From the NCBI GenBank assembly GCA_003833135.1, contig QZLH01000464.1, positions 10,312-74,311 of the forward strand: a DNA stretch of 64,000 nt. Reading direction: 5' to 3'. The notes below the pieces were generated by a model, which saw only the letters and a list, made by a program, of their open reading frames with translations, was not told the DNA's origin and searched no databases. Position 1 is the first letter of the stretch, and every line of letters starts with the position of its first letter. Below are positions 11,990 through 21,967 of the stretch, piece by piece. This DNA comes from Oehlia diaphana. Lineage: Eukaryota > Glomeromycota > Glomeromycetes > Glomerales > Glomeraceae. The position numbers were made by a program, and so were the translations under genes.

Positions 11990-12175
11990 TCCTTTTTTAA
12001 ACTTTTTTAATTTTCTTTTTTCCCTCCCATCCTTTCTCTTTCTTCGTTCCTTTTTCCCTTTGTTCCAGTTTCTCTTTTTCCCTTTTCCCTCCTTTTGTTC
12101 GCCTTTTTCTTTCTTCTATTTTCCCTTCCTTACTTTTTTTTCTTTCCTTTCATCACTTATCTTTTCCAAAGGTAT
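11990..12175. other. Pyrimidine-rich block flanking the hairpin array
   Basis: Almost continuous C/T on the plus strand (TTTTTCCCTCCCATCCTTTC and similar). A second C/T block lies at 13690-13765, on the far side of the array. Both may be polypyrimidine tracts of large introns or promoter-proximal tracts. No gene. Confidence 0.5.
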
Positions 12176-12179
12176 ACAT

Positions 12180-13640
12180 ATACCTCAAAACGTTTCACTA
12201 ACGTTTTCATTTTTTTCTTTTTTAGATTTAAGATGCCCATTTAAAAGGCTCGGATGGGCTTCCAAAGAATGGAAAAACCAAGTTTCATAAATTAGTACAA
12301 AACTTGATTTTTTTTTTTTTTTTTAATTTAATATGAATGGTTACTAACCGTTCTTTTTTTACTTTTTTTTAGATTTGGCTATTCAGATGGCCTTCTGAAG
12401 TATAAAAATCCTAAAGATTCATAAGTACAAATTCTTTGGAGTTTTTTTTTATATTTTTAATATGAACGGTTACTAACCGTTCTTTTTTTACTTTTTTTTA
12501 GATTTAGCCGTTCAGATGGGCTTCTGAAGTATAGAAACTCCAAAGATTTGTAAGTACAAATTCTTTGGAGTTTTTTTTATATTTTAATATAAACGGTTAC
12601 TAACTATTCTTTTTTTACTTTTTTTTAGATTCAGCCATTCGGATGGGCTTCTGACAAATGAAAAAACCAAGTTTCGTAAGTACAAAATTTGGTTTATTTA
12701 TTTATTTTTTTTTAATTTAATATGAACAGTTACTAACCATTCTTTTAGATTCAGCCATTCAGGTGGGCTTCTGAAGTATAGAAACTCCAAAGATTCATAA
12801 GTACAAATTCTTTGAAGTTTTTTTTTTATATTTTTAATATTATAAATGGTTATTAACCGTTCTTTTTTTACTTTTTTTATAGGTTTGGCCATTCAGATGT
12901 CTTCCAAAGAATAGAAAAACCAAGTTTTGTAAGTATGAAACTTGGTTTATTTATTTATTTTTTTATTTTTTTTATTATTATGAATGGTTTTCTAACCGTT
13001 CTTTTCTTTTTTTTTTACAGGTTTGGGTGGACTTTGGATAAACAAAGGAATCAAAATTCGTACTAACCAAGATTCGTAATACGAATCTTAGTTTTTGGGA
13101 TTTTTTTTATTATTTTGGAATGGTTTACTAGCTGTTCCTTTCTATTTTTTATAGGTTCAGGTGGATTTCCGTCTTTCAGAGAAATGAAAAAAACTAAAGA
13201 TTCGTATGAATCTTTATTTTTTTTTATTTTTGTTTGATATTAGTGATGGTTACTAATAACCGTTCTTTTTTATTTTTAGGTTCAGGCGGACTTTCGAATT
13301 CTGAAGAATAGAAAACTAAGATTCGTAAGTATTCTGAATCTTGGTTTTTTTTTCTTGTTTTTTTTTAATTTATTAATGAACGGTTACTAATAACCATTCT
13401 TTCTAATTTTTTTAGATTTGAGTGGTCTTCCGAATTCTGAAGAACAGAAAAGAACCAAAATTTGTAAGTATATACGAATCTTAGTTTTTATTATTATTAT
13501 TATTTATTATTATAAATGGTTACTAACTATTCTTATTCTTTTTTTTATAGGTTCGGGTAGGCTTCTGAAAAATGAAAAAGAACTTAGATTTGTAAATATT
13601 ACAAATCTTAGTAGTTCTTTTTTTTTAAAAAAAAGAAACA
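12180..13640 (+). repeat. Array of ~11 hairpin modules resembling tandem intron/exon units
   Basis: Period about 120-138 bp. Each module has four parts. (1) An exon-like core of about 40-50 bp, often holding the stem TTCAGA...TCTGAA. (2) A second hairpin such as AACTCCAAAG...CTTTGGAGTT, whose loop carries GTAAGT; exact GTAAGT occurs near 12550, 12676, 12929, 13325 and 13464. (3) A T-rich run. (4) A third hairpin GAACGGTTA-CTAACCGTTC containing CTAAC, at 12188, 12335, 12464, 12591, 12724, 12844, 12982, 13117, 13244, 13378 and 13514, followed by T-rich sequence ending in AG. So each spacer looks like a short intron with donor, branch site and acceptor. Arms co-vary between modules (CCAAAG/CTTTGG, CCAAGTTT/AAACTTGG, AAGATTCGTA/TACGAATCTT). 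Core lengths are not multiples of three and contain stops, so it is unlikely to encode protein. Function unknown. Confidence 0.7.
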
Positions 13641-14353
13641 TTATACTGTATTAACATTTCTATTTCTTTATTTTGTAAGAACTCTGGGACTTTCTTCTCT
13701 CCTCTCACCCTTCCCTCTCCTCTTTTGTTTTTTCCTACCATTCCTTTATCTCCTACTTTTGTAGAACGGTTCCTTGGAATTTTCTTCAACTTCGGTAAGT
13801 TTCTTTTGTAGAATTGGTAAGTTTTATTTTTTATTATTAATTTTATTTTTTTTTATTAATTTTTTTTTAACTTTTTTTGTAGTTTCAGTTTCCTTATCTC
13901 AGATGATAGAATCGATTAGTTAAATTTCAAAACGGTTCAGTTTAAAACTTTTTTTTAGTTTTTTTTTTAATTATGTTTTTCTGAATTTTTATTTCAGATT
14001 GAATTTGGACTTTATTTTTTTTCTTTAAGTATAGTGAAATGACTTTTAACATTCATTTTTTTCAAGATGCAGATCACATGATTGTGAAATTGTGTATAAT
14101 TATTTGAACTGAAACTTTTAACTTTTTTTTTATTGATAGTAAAAAAAAACTCTTTCCCCTTTCCATTTTTTTTCATAGAAATCCGCAGTAACATAATTTT
14201 TTTTAACAAAACCTTGTAACGCTCTTTAGCGCTAGAGAAGAAAGAGGACCACTAGGTGGCCTCTTATGGAAAGGCTCTTCTCTTACCCAAAAAGACCTTC
14301 GAAAGTAGTTTTTTTTAGTATTTCATATACACAACTCTTTATTTTTTGTCGTT
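13641..14353 (+). promoter_or_regulatory. Leader/promoter region with splice-like motifs and stems
   Basis: After the array come a C/T block (13690-13765), further AG/GTAAG-like junctions (GGTAAGTTTC near 13795, TGGTAAG near 13816), and a structured segment at about 14219-14285. That segment holds CTCTTTAGCGCTAGAGAAG (a self-complementary stem) and AGAGGACCACTAGGTGGCCT (a stem with one bulge). The segment ends 68 bases before the ATG at 14354. This may be the transcribed leader of the gene that follows, with the array lying upstream in the same transcript. That link is inference. Confidence 0.3.
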
Positions 14354-14722
14354 ATGACTTCTATTATTAAAAAACTTCCCTTGGTGGGAAAGTTTTCCTT
14401 CAAGGTATCGTTTCAAAAATTTCACGTGGATCGACCCAATCGGGCAGGATGTAACAAGATTTACGAAATCAGAAGATCAAAAAGTTTCTTTTTTGAGTTA
14501 GTTGATCCTTCTACAAACACCAATGATATTCATCTTAAAATACACACCAATGATTATCATAAAACTAAAATACCAATCAGCTATAACTCCACATGCAAAA
14601 AACCCAATTTTAAATATCAGCTTAGTAAAATGTTACACCATTTTTTTTCTCATCAGATAGTTATCCCCCGATCAATCCAAAAAAAATATTTCAATATGAT
14701 TCGCTCAAAACTTTTAAACAGA
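14354..14722 (+). CDS. Hypothetical protein, truncated by assembly gap
   Basis: An ATG-initiated frame runs 123 codons into the run of Ns. The protein is basic and hydrophilic (KKYFNMIRSKLL near the break), with an early KLPLVGKFSFKVSFQKF. No signal peptide, membrane segment or domain is recognised. The true 3' end is unknown; the apparently continuous frame beyond the gap is meaningless. Its distance to the hairpin array and the stem-rich leader make it the natural candidate for a shared transcript. Confidence 0.45.
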
Positions 14723-15084
14723 NNNNNNNNNNNNNNNNNNNNNNNNNNNNNNNNNNNNNNNNNNNNNNNNNNNNNNNNNNNNNNNNNNNNNNNNNNNNNN
14801 NNNNNNNNNNNNNNNNNNNNNNNNNNNNNNNNNNNNNNNNNNNNNNNNNNNNNNNNNNNNNNNNNNNNNNNNNNNNNNNNNNNNNNNNNNNNNNNNNNNN
14901 NNNNNNNNNNNNNNNNNNNNNNNNNNNNNNNNNNNNNNNNNNNNNNNNNNNNNNNNNNNNNNNNNNNNNNNNNNNNNNNNNNNNNNNNNNNNNNNNNNNN
15001 NNNNNNNNNNNNNNNNNNNNNNNNNNNNNNNNNNNNNNNNNNNNNNNNNNNNNNNNNNNNNNNNNNNNNNNNNNNNNNNNNNNN
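14723..15084. other. Assembly gap (362 Ns)
   Basis: Unresolved bases. The gap follows the hairpin array by about 1.1 kb, and the assembler may have failed on a repeat here. Confidence 1.
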
Positions 15085-15104
15085 TTTAATAAAATTCGTA
15101 TTTA

Positions 15105-15252
15105 TTCTTAATTTACCTCTATAAAATCACCTTATTTTATTTTAATATTAGTGGTGAATATATAGAAGTTTTACTCTGTGTAATCACGCTTCTATATTAT
15201 CACCAATTTGGATGTAACGGACTCGGTAATTATATAGAGGTCTGACTGTATG
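15105..15252. mobile_element. Probable mariner-like MITE end(s)
   Basis: TATAGAGGTCTGACTGTAT at the right (about 15233-15251) is a terminal-repeat-like motif, with CCTCTATAA at the left (about 15115). Between them sit GGTGAATATATAGAAG and CTTCTATATTATCACC, which form an internal inverted pair. The left terminus is degenerate and near the gap. Confidence 0.35.
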
Positions 15253-15462
15253 ACAATATTTAAAATAGAATATTTATGACACAATTATATATTTTTAATA
15301 TAGCAGAATTATTAGAACAGATTTTATATTTTTAGCTTTAGATAAAATTCCTTCATCCTGCTTTATATATTTTCTGATTTTGGTACAGATGCGATGTACT
15401 TATTCTATGAAAGTGTATTGAATTAAGAAAAAAAGATTTATATTTTAGATAATTTCTTCCAA

Positions 15463-17250
15463 ATGATTATAATTACTGTACAAAGGATCGCTCTCGATTA
15501 TTTTGTGACTAAAATTTCAGCCATGACCCTCAGCCAAAATAGCTATAGGAAGAAAGGTGCAGAAAACATCATACAATTAATAGCTGATGGTATTAAGAAT
15601 AATGCCCAATTGAATGACAAAACCATTTCTTGTGATGTGATTTTAATTGAAAGTCTTAACCAAATTTCATCTATAGTTTCATTGCTTTCTCTAGCACAAT
15701 TATTTGATAAAGCAAATGATGCTGAATATGGTGCAATTCATACTAATCAGGAAGAGATTTTGCACTGCTGGTAATATTATGGAAAGGAATTTTTAATCCA
15801 GGTTAATGTGATTGTACAAGATGGAAAAGGCAAAATAGATGAAAAAAGGCAAAATCTATGATAAAATATTGAAATACTTATTTATGTTGCGAAAGTAATG
15901 ATTTGAAGATACAGGATTATATCTTCTAGAAACCTCCTGTAAAACTTATAAAGGAAAACTCAGAAAACTGTAAAGATATATAAAATATTTGAAAAGGTAG
16001 GCGGGTATAGAGAATATTAAGTATATTACTACATATAATGTGAACTCTATTTCTGAGTTGACTAATGATAAAGTTCAAGATATCATAGAAGTCTCAGAAA
16101 GGCAGGATAATTTATCTAAGCATAATGATAATTATAATAGTGATATGAAAGAAGTACTAATCAATATGATTAGAATTTCATTTGGAGATCCAATCAAAAT
16201 TATGTAACCAAAAATTCTGAAACCAAAGAAAGAATTATAAATGCTCCACCAGCTTTGAAATCAACTAAGGTTAATATATTGGTAAATGTATTATCTACAT
16301 CTTAATCTAAGCCTAATCATTTCTATTTTTGCATATAGAGAATGTAATATTGAAAATTTTGATTATTATGGGATTACTGATGAGATAATATATGGAATTA
16401 TATATATTTGCTTATTATGTAAATTAGGTCATGATGATGAAAAAATAGAAGGTAAATATAATACTTTATTAAATGTAAATAGTGTGAAATTGAGATAGTT
16501 GCATAGTTTCATTGCTTTACAATAGTCTGAAAATTTTAATCTTTTTTTCGAATAAATAGGTCTATATGAGAAAAAGGATTTAAATTATTTGTAGACATGT
16601 AAAAAAGAAAATGGCTGAGTCTGATAAAATATTAATCCCAAATATCTAGACTGACATGCCAAATTAAATGGATTACCAAGCATTTTGATGGATAAGATTT
16701 GTTTAAAATTATACAAAAGATATAAAAAATAAACTGGAAATGAGCCATGGCAATTATCAGAAATGCATGCATTAGAAGCCCGCCTTCTTATAAATTCAAA
16801 GTCAGAAAACAAAATATTTTATTTATCTTTTTCCGAATAATGTGAAGAAAAAGGACCTATCACTTTTGAAGCCAAACCTGATTCAGAATTAATTATCAAA
16901 TCTGTGTTAAAGCATTTCACATACTTGAAATTCTGAAATATTTTCAGAGGGATTGATAATTATAATTTTGCATCACTTCAACCATGAAGTTCATCATGTC
17001 TTATCTGCAATGGAAAATATGAAAGTTATGGATTATATGGCTTGTAGTACCGTGAAAATGGGAATCAGTTTCCTAATGATTCTGAATTAGCAAAGTTATA
17101 TTCCTGAGATAAGTTGGAATATTGTCTTACTTGCAACCACTTCATTCAAGTTCACATGACTTGGACCGGTTATGTGGATCGATCACCTAAAATGCGCAGT
17201 ACAATATATTAGCTAAGTCATGATTATGTGGTATATACATCAGATTGATG
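15463..17250 (+). pseudogene. Decayed gene of a second multicopy lineage family
   Basis: The 5' part (15463-15774) is an intact 103-codon piece (RIALDYFVTKISAMTLSQNS, SSIVSLLSLAQLFDKANDAE). Downstream pieces in shifting frames include YYGITDE...ICLLCKLGHDDEKIEG (about 16340-16455, a CxxC/HDD motif), MHALEARLLINSKS (about 16760) and YLSFSE, then FEAKPDSELIIKSVLKHF (about 16870). Near 17155 comes HMTWTGYVDRSPKMRSTIY. These are blocks I associate with a repeated Rhizophagus protein family of unknown function. Many stops separate them. The C-terminal half is interrupted downstream by a MITE at 17368. Confidence 0.45.
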
Positions 17251-17367
17251 TCATATTTATCATATAAAATAGAAAATTTTATTTCTTAAAAGGTTATTCC
17301 CACAGATCTATCTTCAAAAAAATATTCTGTAAAAAATGGAAGTGACTATTTATGTTTTTGATGCCAA

Positions 17368-17470
17368 TTATACTTGCCGCCCATATTCAAAAAAGGAAAT
17401 TATAACAATAATTGATCGGCAAGTGTATTGTTACAATTTTCTTTTTTGGTAAATGAGCGGCAAGTATAAT
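17368..17470. mobile_element. 103-bp palindromic MITE
   Basis: Termini ATTATACTTGCCGCCCAT and its reverse complement ATGAGCGGCAAGTATAAT, with one mismatch. The arms continue through AAAAAAGGAAATTATAAC and its partner. GCCA lies on both outer sides, which could be a 4-bp duplication or chance. Confidence 0.7.
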
Positions 17471-17639
17471 GCCAATGGTATCCCTATTAATCCTCTATAA
17501 CAGTTTGAATAGGGTCCAAAAAGCCAGGTATGCTAATTGCACTAATGACCAGAACAGAGGTGATTTCTTATATGTAATTGCGAAAGAAAGGAAATAACTG
17601 GTATGTTTGCTTAGATGGTATACATTTGTCTTTGAACTT

Positions 17640-18086
17640 TTTACTAAGATTTGTTATAAATAATAGTGATGGCATCGCTTAATTGATTTATTTCATTAGT
17701 GACATTATTTCAATCTTGTTAATGCTGTGATTAATTTATTTTTCATCATCGGTTATAATGTATAGAACCATTTTCAAAAACGAGACAGTGATCAAGATTT
17801 TATTAAATGCTGGGACAATTATAAGCCTAAACAAGATGTTATCCTTTACCAATTATGTATTCTCTTTGGAACCAAAATTGTGATCATATTAACAACAGTA
17901 ATAATAGAAAGATTGTTTAATAAATTTCAAAACGCATTATTTATTATTGTTCCAATCATTATTGGGATAATGTTGGCAGTAGTAAGGGGCCTAATTTGGA
18001 TGTTGCCAAATACCACAATTTCTTTTGTAGGAGTTGGGATATTATTTGCGGATAGTGCTATGTATTATTTTAGTGTATGTCGTTAA
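17640..18086 (+). pseudogene. Remnant of a multipass membrane protein
   Basis: Hydrophobic stretches occur in adjoining frames: LIYFISDIISILLM near 17690, then a clean piece at 17880-18086 with IILTTVIIERL, ALFIIVPIIIGIMLAVV and FVGVGILFADSAMYYF. The last piece looks like three membrane helices. No start, no family recognised; probably decayed. Confidence 0.3.
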
Positions 18087-18180
18087 TAATAATTAATAAT
18101 AATGATGGTAAGGTTAGATCTTGAATGATGGCACTACCTACGTTCACTCAGTGTTGTCCATTTTTCATATACCAAGCATT

Positions 18181-18489
18181 TTAAAACTGTCCCATACTAT
18201 ATCCCATTTTGCTCTGAAGCGATGTAATGATTCTACTGATCGATTCAAAATCAATTGCAATTCGAATAAAATTATTATAGTAAGTTTCTAGAACCTGTTT
18301 GATTTTGTTATATTTCCCAGACAATATATTAATCATGGAGATAATATTCTGTGCCTCTGTTGCATAGTTAGCATTACGGAAACTCATTTTTGTGGTAAGA
18401 TCGTTATTAATTTTCAGTTCTGATTTTGCCGATTTGTTCAGCAATAGTAGTATTGATCCTGATTTCACAAGAGTTTGTTTCATCGGCAT
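18181..18489 (-). CDS. Hypothetical helical ORF, doubtful
   Basis: A 102-codon minus-strand frame with sequence suited to helices (ALSGKYNKIKQ-like segment, VLETYYNNFIRIAIDF, SRIITSLQSKMG). It lies in element-rich DNA without supported flanking exons. It could be an exon of a lost gene. No function proposed. Confidence 0.25.
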   Translation of the reverse strand: MPMKQTLVKSGSILLLLNKSAKSELKINNDLTTKMSFRNANYATEAQNIISMINILSGKYNKIKQVLETYYNNFIRIAIDFESISRIITSLQSKMGYSMGQF

Positions 18490-18719
18490 TTTTTTACTTT
18501 ACATCCCACCATATGGTGATAAATCCTATACACAAGTGGATATTTTCAATATTTCTAAATCCGATCACCTGAAATACACAGAAGATATTTGGTAAAATTC
18601 TTGCCATCAGGTTGTTTCTTTTTTCTGAACCCGCATCATATATTGCAGGTAGATCCCATATTTCTAATGGCTAGAAGTAAGAAGAGTCTTTACAGATATC
18701 ATATAATATAGCATGTATC

Positions 18720-19045
18720 ATGAGTTATAGTGATCTGATTCTAAATCTGTTTAATCCAGATAAATTCTTAATCTGGATTGAATTCAGATATTCACATCCT
18801 ATAATTTTTAAAAGGATGATCCGTTAAATAATCTGGATAACTATCATTCAGATAATCATCCAGATGTCCAATGTTTGATTTTTTCCCAAAGTTTTCCATT
18901 TTATCGTTTATAAAAAAATTTCATGAAATGGGGCACCCCTTTTTATTTCCTTCTTTACTAATACTGAATTTTTTTTCTCCAATTCCTCAAATTTCTTTGA
19001 AATGTAATTACTCTAATAAATAAAATACAAAATATTAAAAATAAA
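18720..19045. other. Noncoding, with AATCCAGATAA/AATCTGGAT words
   Basis: Direct and inverted copies of AATCCAGATAA, AATCTGGAT and TCATCCAGAT lie between 18740 and 18870, suggesting a small repeat. Nothing else seen. Confidence 0.4.
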
Positions 19046-19046
19046 A

Positions 19047-20110
19047 TGGATCTGATTTTAACTATATTCAAAGTGATGATTTTAATATTGACATGATCGA
19101 ACAAAACCTTTCAGAAAAGATAAAGGTATCTAAATAAGCTTAAATTAAGAAATTTTTTTCAATATTAAAATTAATAATCATTCAAATTTTTATTAAAAAA
19201 AAAGAAACTGAAACAAGTTCCCTATTGAGTTCTATAAGCGGAAATTATGTAAATAAAAGAAAAAAATTATCATTTACAAAAAATCACTTTGAAATAGGAT
19301 ACAATATAAAAGGAGAACAAACTCGTACTTGTATAATCTTGGATAAAAATGGCAATCGATGTGGTAAAGTATATAAAAATACTGGAAGCTCAACCGGAAA
19401 TCTTGTTGCACATTTACAAGATGTTCATCAAATTATCGATGAGGATAATGAAAATGCTCCAAAAAGGGTGAAATTTTTTGCTACAATTAAAAATTTATTA
19501 AAGATTTTTATTAATGTTTTGATTATATTTAAATTTAGCTACGAAATACAAAAATCACAGATTTTGCTCAATCTCGTCAACCTCATCCTAAGCATATTTG
19601 AAAACAATGAGAAGAATCAGTTCTTAAATGGATGTTGCTTACTGATTAACCTCTTGCTGCTATTACAAATCCAGCATATAAAGAAAAAATGTCCCATTTT
19701 GATCTTTCATTTGTAGTACCTGAAGAACAAAAAATTAAAACTATGATAGCTAAAAGTTATCAACATAATTATGAAAATTTAAAGAATATTCTAAACGAAA
19801 CTGCTGCAACAGTATCTCTTACCACGGACCTTTGGTCCAGTAGGGAAGCATGGATATATTGGTATTACGGCTGCATGAATTACGCCCAATTTTAAGGTCA
19901 AAGATGTAATGTTAGAGATAAAGTATGCACCATCTCCTCATATTGCAAATTTAGTTGCTGAATTACTTTATGATTGATTGCATTTCAAGTTGGGATCTTA
20001 ATGGGCATGTAACAGCAATTATTACTGACAATGGTAGTGTTATAATGACTCCATTGAGCCCTGATCATCAATTTCAGAAGGTTTGCGAAACTATTCTCTA
20101 CGACTTGTGA
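19047..20110 (+). pseudogene. BED-finger hAT transposase pseudogene
   Basis: The N-terminal part (19225 on) has the BED-type finger: C-x9-CG, K, STGNLVAHLQDVHQ. After a frame change come ITNPAYKEKMSHFD, EQKIKTMIAKSYQHNYENLK and SLTTDLWSSREAW (19810-19850), the DLW-type motif around the first catalytic Asp of Ac-like hAT transposases. Then FKVKDVMLEIKYAPSP and WDLNGHVTAIITDNGS (about 19995), the second Asp region. An intron fits before 19214, with an upstream exon including FNIDMIEQNLSEKIK. Several frameshifts and stops break it, and the C-terminal dimerisation domain is missing. Not autonomous. Confidence 0.75.
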
Positions 20111-20149
20111 GTATAATTTCAAAGGATTTTCTTTCATGGGATGGCGGAC

Positions 20150-20790
20150 TAACTTACACTTCTTAAACTCAGTTTCTTTATGACTAGCAAAAGTACATTA
20201 GACCGAAATATTGGGAAAAGGAAATACATCGTAGATAGAATTGGCCCTTTGTTCAAAGCAATTCAATTATTCTAGCTGATTGTATCAAAGATGTGATGTT
20301 GCTATTTCCAGAGTTCGATTTGACATTAAATAAAGTAGATGGTATTGGCGTAAAAGTCGCAAGTAATAAAGAGATTTTATTCATTGAAGTTTCAGGAGGT
20401 CCCAAAAATACCTTTTTAAAACATATAAAAGAGGATATCGAAAAGCTTATTAAGGAGGCTATGTTTGGGCTTGTGTCTCTACTCAGAGACTACCTAGATA
20501 AGAGTGCAAAAAATGCTAAGAACTTGTGCACTTTTATGGTACAATGTGTCGGTAATGTATTTATTGTGATGTATTAGTTTCTTTTGAATGGTATAAATTC
20601 TTACATTGATGATTTATATTAGGTGACCGAGTTACACTAAGTGTCAGTTAAGAACTTGATTGTTTTTTGATAAATTTCATTCTGCAATTGTTTAATCTTT
20701 CATCACATACAAAAAACAGCTTGGTTAATATAATGTTTTCTTTTTCTTTCATTTTGAGGTTAAAGATGCCAGTCTATCTTTTTTTGACAT
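20150..20790 (+). pseudogene. Fragment of a multicopy hypothetical gene, one intron
   Basis: The clean part starts near 20276 (DCIKDVMLLFPEFDLTLNK) and runs through GIGVKVASNKEILFIEVSGG, IKEDIEKLIKEAMFGLVSLL and AKNLCTFMVQCVG. A GT...AG intron at about 20552-20622 restores the frame to GDRVTLSVSVKNLI. A stop appears shortly after, in F**-type debris. The LFIEVSGGP strand and hydrophobic pattern suggest a nuclease-like or other alpha/beta core, but I cannot assign it. It probably survives only as a 5'- and 3'-truncated copy. Confidence 0.4.
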
Positions 20791-21060
20791 AAAATCATCC
20801 CATATGTTTACATAAATGAAAGATACAATTAATTTTTTGTCTTTTTTGTCAGGATCTTTTTCCTCTTTTATCAAAATATAATTTAAGTTTTCACTAAGTG
20901 TTTGAGGTTTTACCTGATTTTTGTTCCATTTAACAACAGTATTTATTTATAAATGTATCTCATTATCCCAAGCCATCTCTTCAAGATCTTTTTTTTGGAA
21001 ATGATTCAGAATATGTTTTGATTGATAATGTTCGATTCACAGTCATTTCAATTTTTTTTT
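20760..21060 (-). pseudogene. Possible TnpB/Fanzor-like N-terminal remnant
   Basis: Immediately downstream (same strand) of the IS607-type recombinase remnant, the minus strand reads KKKILKRWLGIMRYIYK near 20990. That resembles the RWxGxxRxxYN N-terminal segment of TnpB/OrfB proteins. Farther on are LSENLNYILIKEEKDPD and SKKDRLASLTSK (about 20770). Frames shift and stops intervene. The order recombinase-then-tnpB is the usual IS607 arrangement, which supports the reading. No RuvC residues are visible, so only a decayed N-terminal part can be claimed. Confidence 0.35.
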
Positions 21061-21967
21061 TTTTTGTTTCGTGTTCTTATTGTTTTTGTTATCTTTCGTT
21101 TTCCATTCTCTTCAGTATATGGCTGCACTTCTTTCTTGCATTTGACAGATGAAGACGGTGTTTGTCACAAGTAGTGTTCCGCACGAATCAAATTTCTCCT
21201 TTGAAATTCGATTCGATTCAGACTCGATTCAGACTCGATTCAACTTCCAAAAATTATTATCTCAGGATCTAGTGATCCAAATTCGATGATCTTTTTTTTA
21301 ATCGATAGGTCTCGTTGCCCTGATCAAAATAAAAAAAAAGATCGTCGAAATCGGACCGCTAGATCAAAAGTTATTCGCAAAATACGTTTTTATTACTCGG
21401 GAGCAATCAGGGTCACACCGTGTCACGAATCGATTCGTGCGGAACACTAGTCGCAAGGATATCCTGGGAAAGTTCATGCTCATCTGAGGTCGTATCATTA
21501 AAGGGAACCACGAGTTTTGTAGTATGGAGGGAGAACACATACTGGATGAGGCAAACCGGCAGAGTAAATCAAAATGAATAACCACAATTTCTGAGATCAT
21601 TCTATAACTTGTCCGTTCTAAGATTTTAAGTTCCGGTCGTTTGAAGTTGACCCCCAAGCCGATATCACTGACGAGTTTATAGAGTTTACAGGCTGGAAAT
21701 CGGAAGCTGAGGAGTTGTTTTGCCGTTCAAGGTCCTCTTTTTGCTTGGCGTTAGAGACTTGAGCGTGGAGGAACCTTTCTGATTGGTGGTGGTAGGGGTG
21801 GTGGTGGTATTATCAACATTTTGTGAAGTAAACTCTGGAAAAATGGAAGATATATTGTAAAGGCGAGTGCCGGAAAGAGCAGTAATTTTCCTTGCTTTAG
21901 CCAACTGACACGAGGTGTCTGACAAGATACCAAGTTTCTTAGTTGCTTGGTGTGCAGATAAATACAT
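21060..21967 (-). pseudogene. IS607-type serine recombinase pseudogene, split by a MITE
   Basis: On the minus strand from 21967: YLSAHQATKKLGILSDT and AKARKITAL, the MerR-like winged-helix DNA-binding start of IS607 TnpA. In another frame comes QVSNAKQKEDLERQ (about 21745), the catalytic ARVSxxKQxxDLxRQ signature with R changed to Q. Then VSDIGLGVNFKRPELK (about 21655) and ISEIVVIHFDLLCRFA, the DxGSGxNxKR and hxDRLCRF region. Then DEHELSQDILA up to 21457. A 278-bp element interrupts, after which LVTNTVFICQMQERSAA continues at 21171 and below, matching the C-terminal DILAIVtVF...RS segment. At least two frameshifts are present, so it is inactive. IS607 elements are known from prokaryotes, giant viruses and some fungi; the origin here is unresolved. 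Confidence 0.75.
21172..21449. mobile_element. hAT-like MITE inserted in the IS607-type gene
   Basis: Termini TAGTGTTCCGCACGAATC (left) and GATTCGTGCGGAACACTA (right) are perfect inverted repeats of 18 bp. Flanks are GTCACAAG (21164-21171) and GTCGCAAG (21450-21457), an 8-bp duplication with one substitution, as made by hAT transposases. The interior is 242 bp with TTCGATTCAGACTCGATTCA repeats and no coding capacity. Confidence 0.85.

Noticed and set aside
12060..12290. Pyrimidine-rich frame as a Phe/Ser-rich protein
   Set aside because: Composition artefact of the C/T block.
12180..13640. snoRNA cluster
   Set aside because: No C/D boxes (RUGAUGA...CUGA) or H/ACA boxes recur in the modules; only scattered CTGA words.
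14354..15124. One 256-codon frame through the N gap
   Set aside because: More than 100 of its codons are Ns; only 14354-14722 is real sequence.
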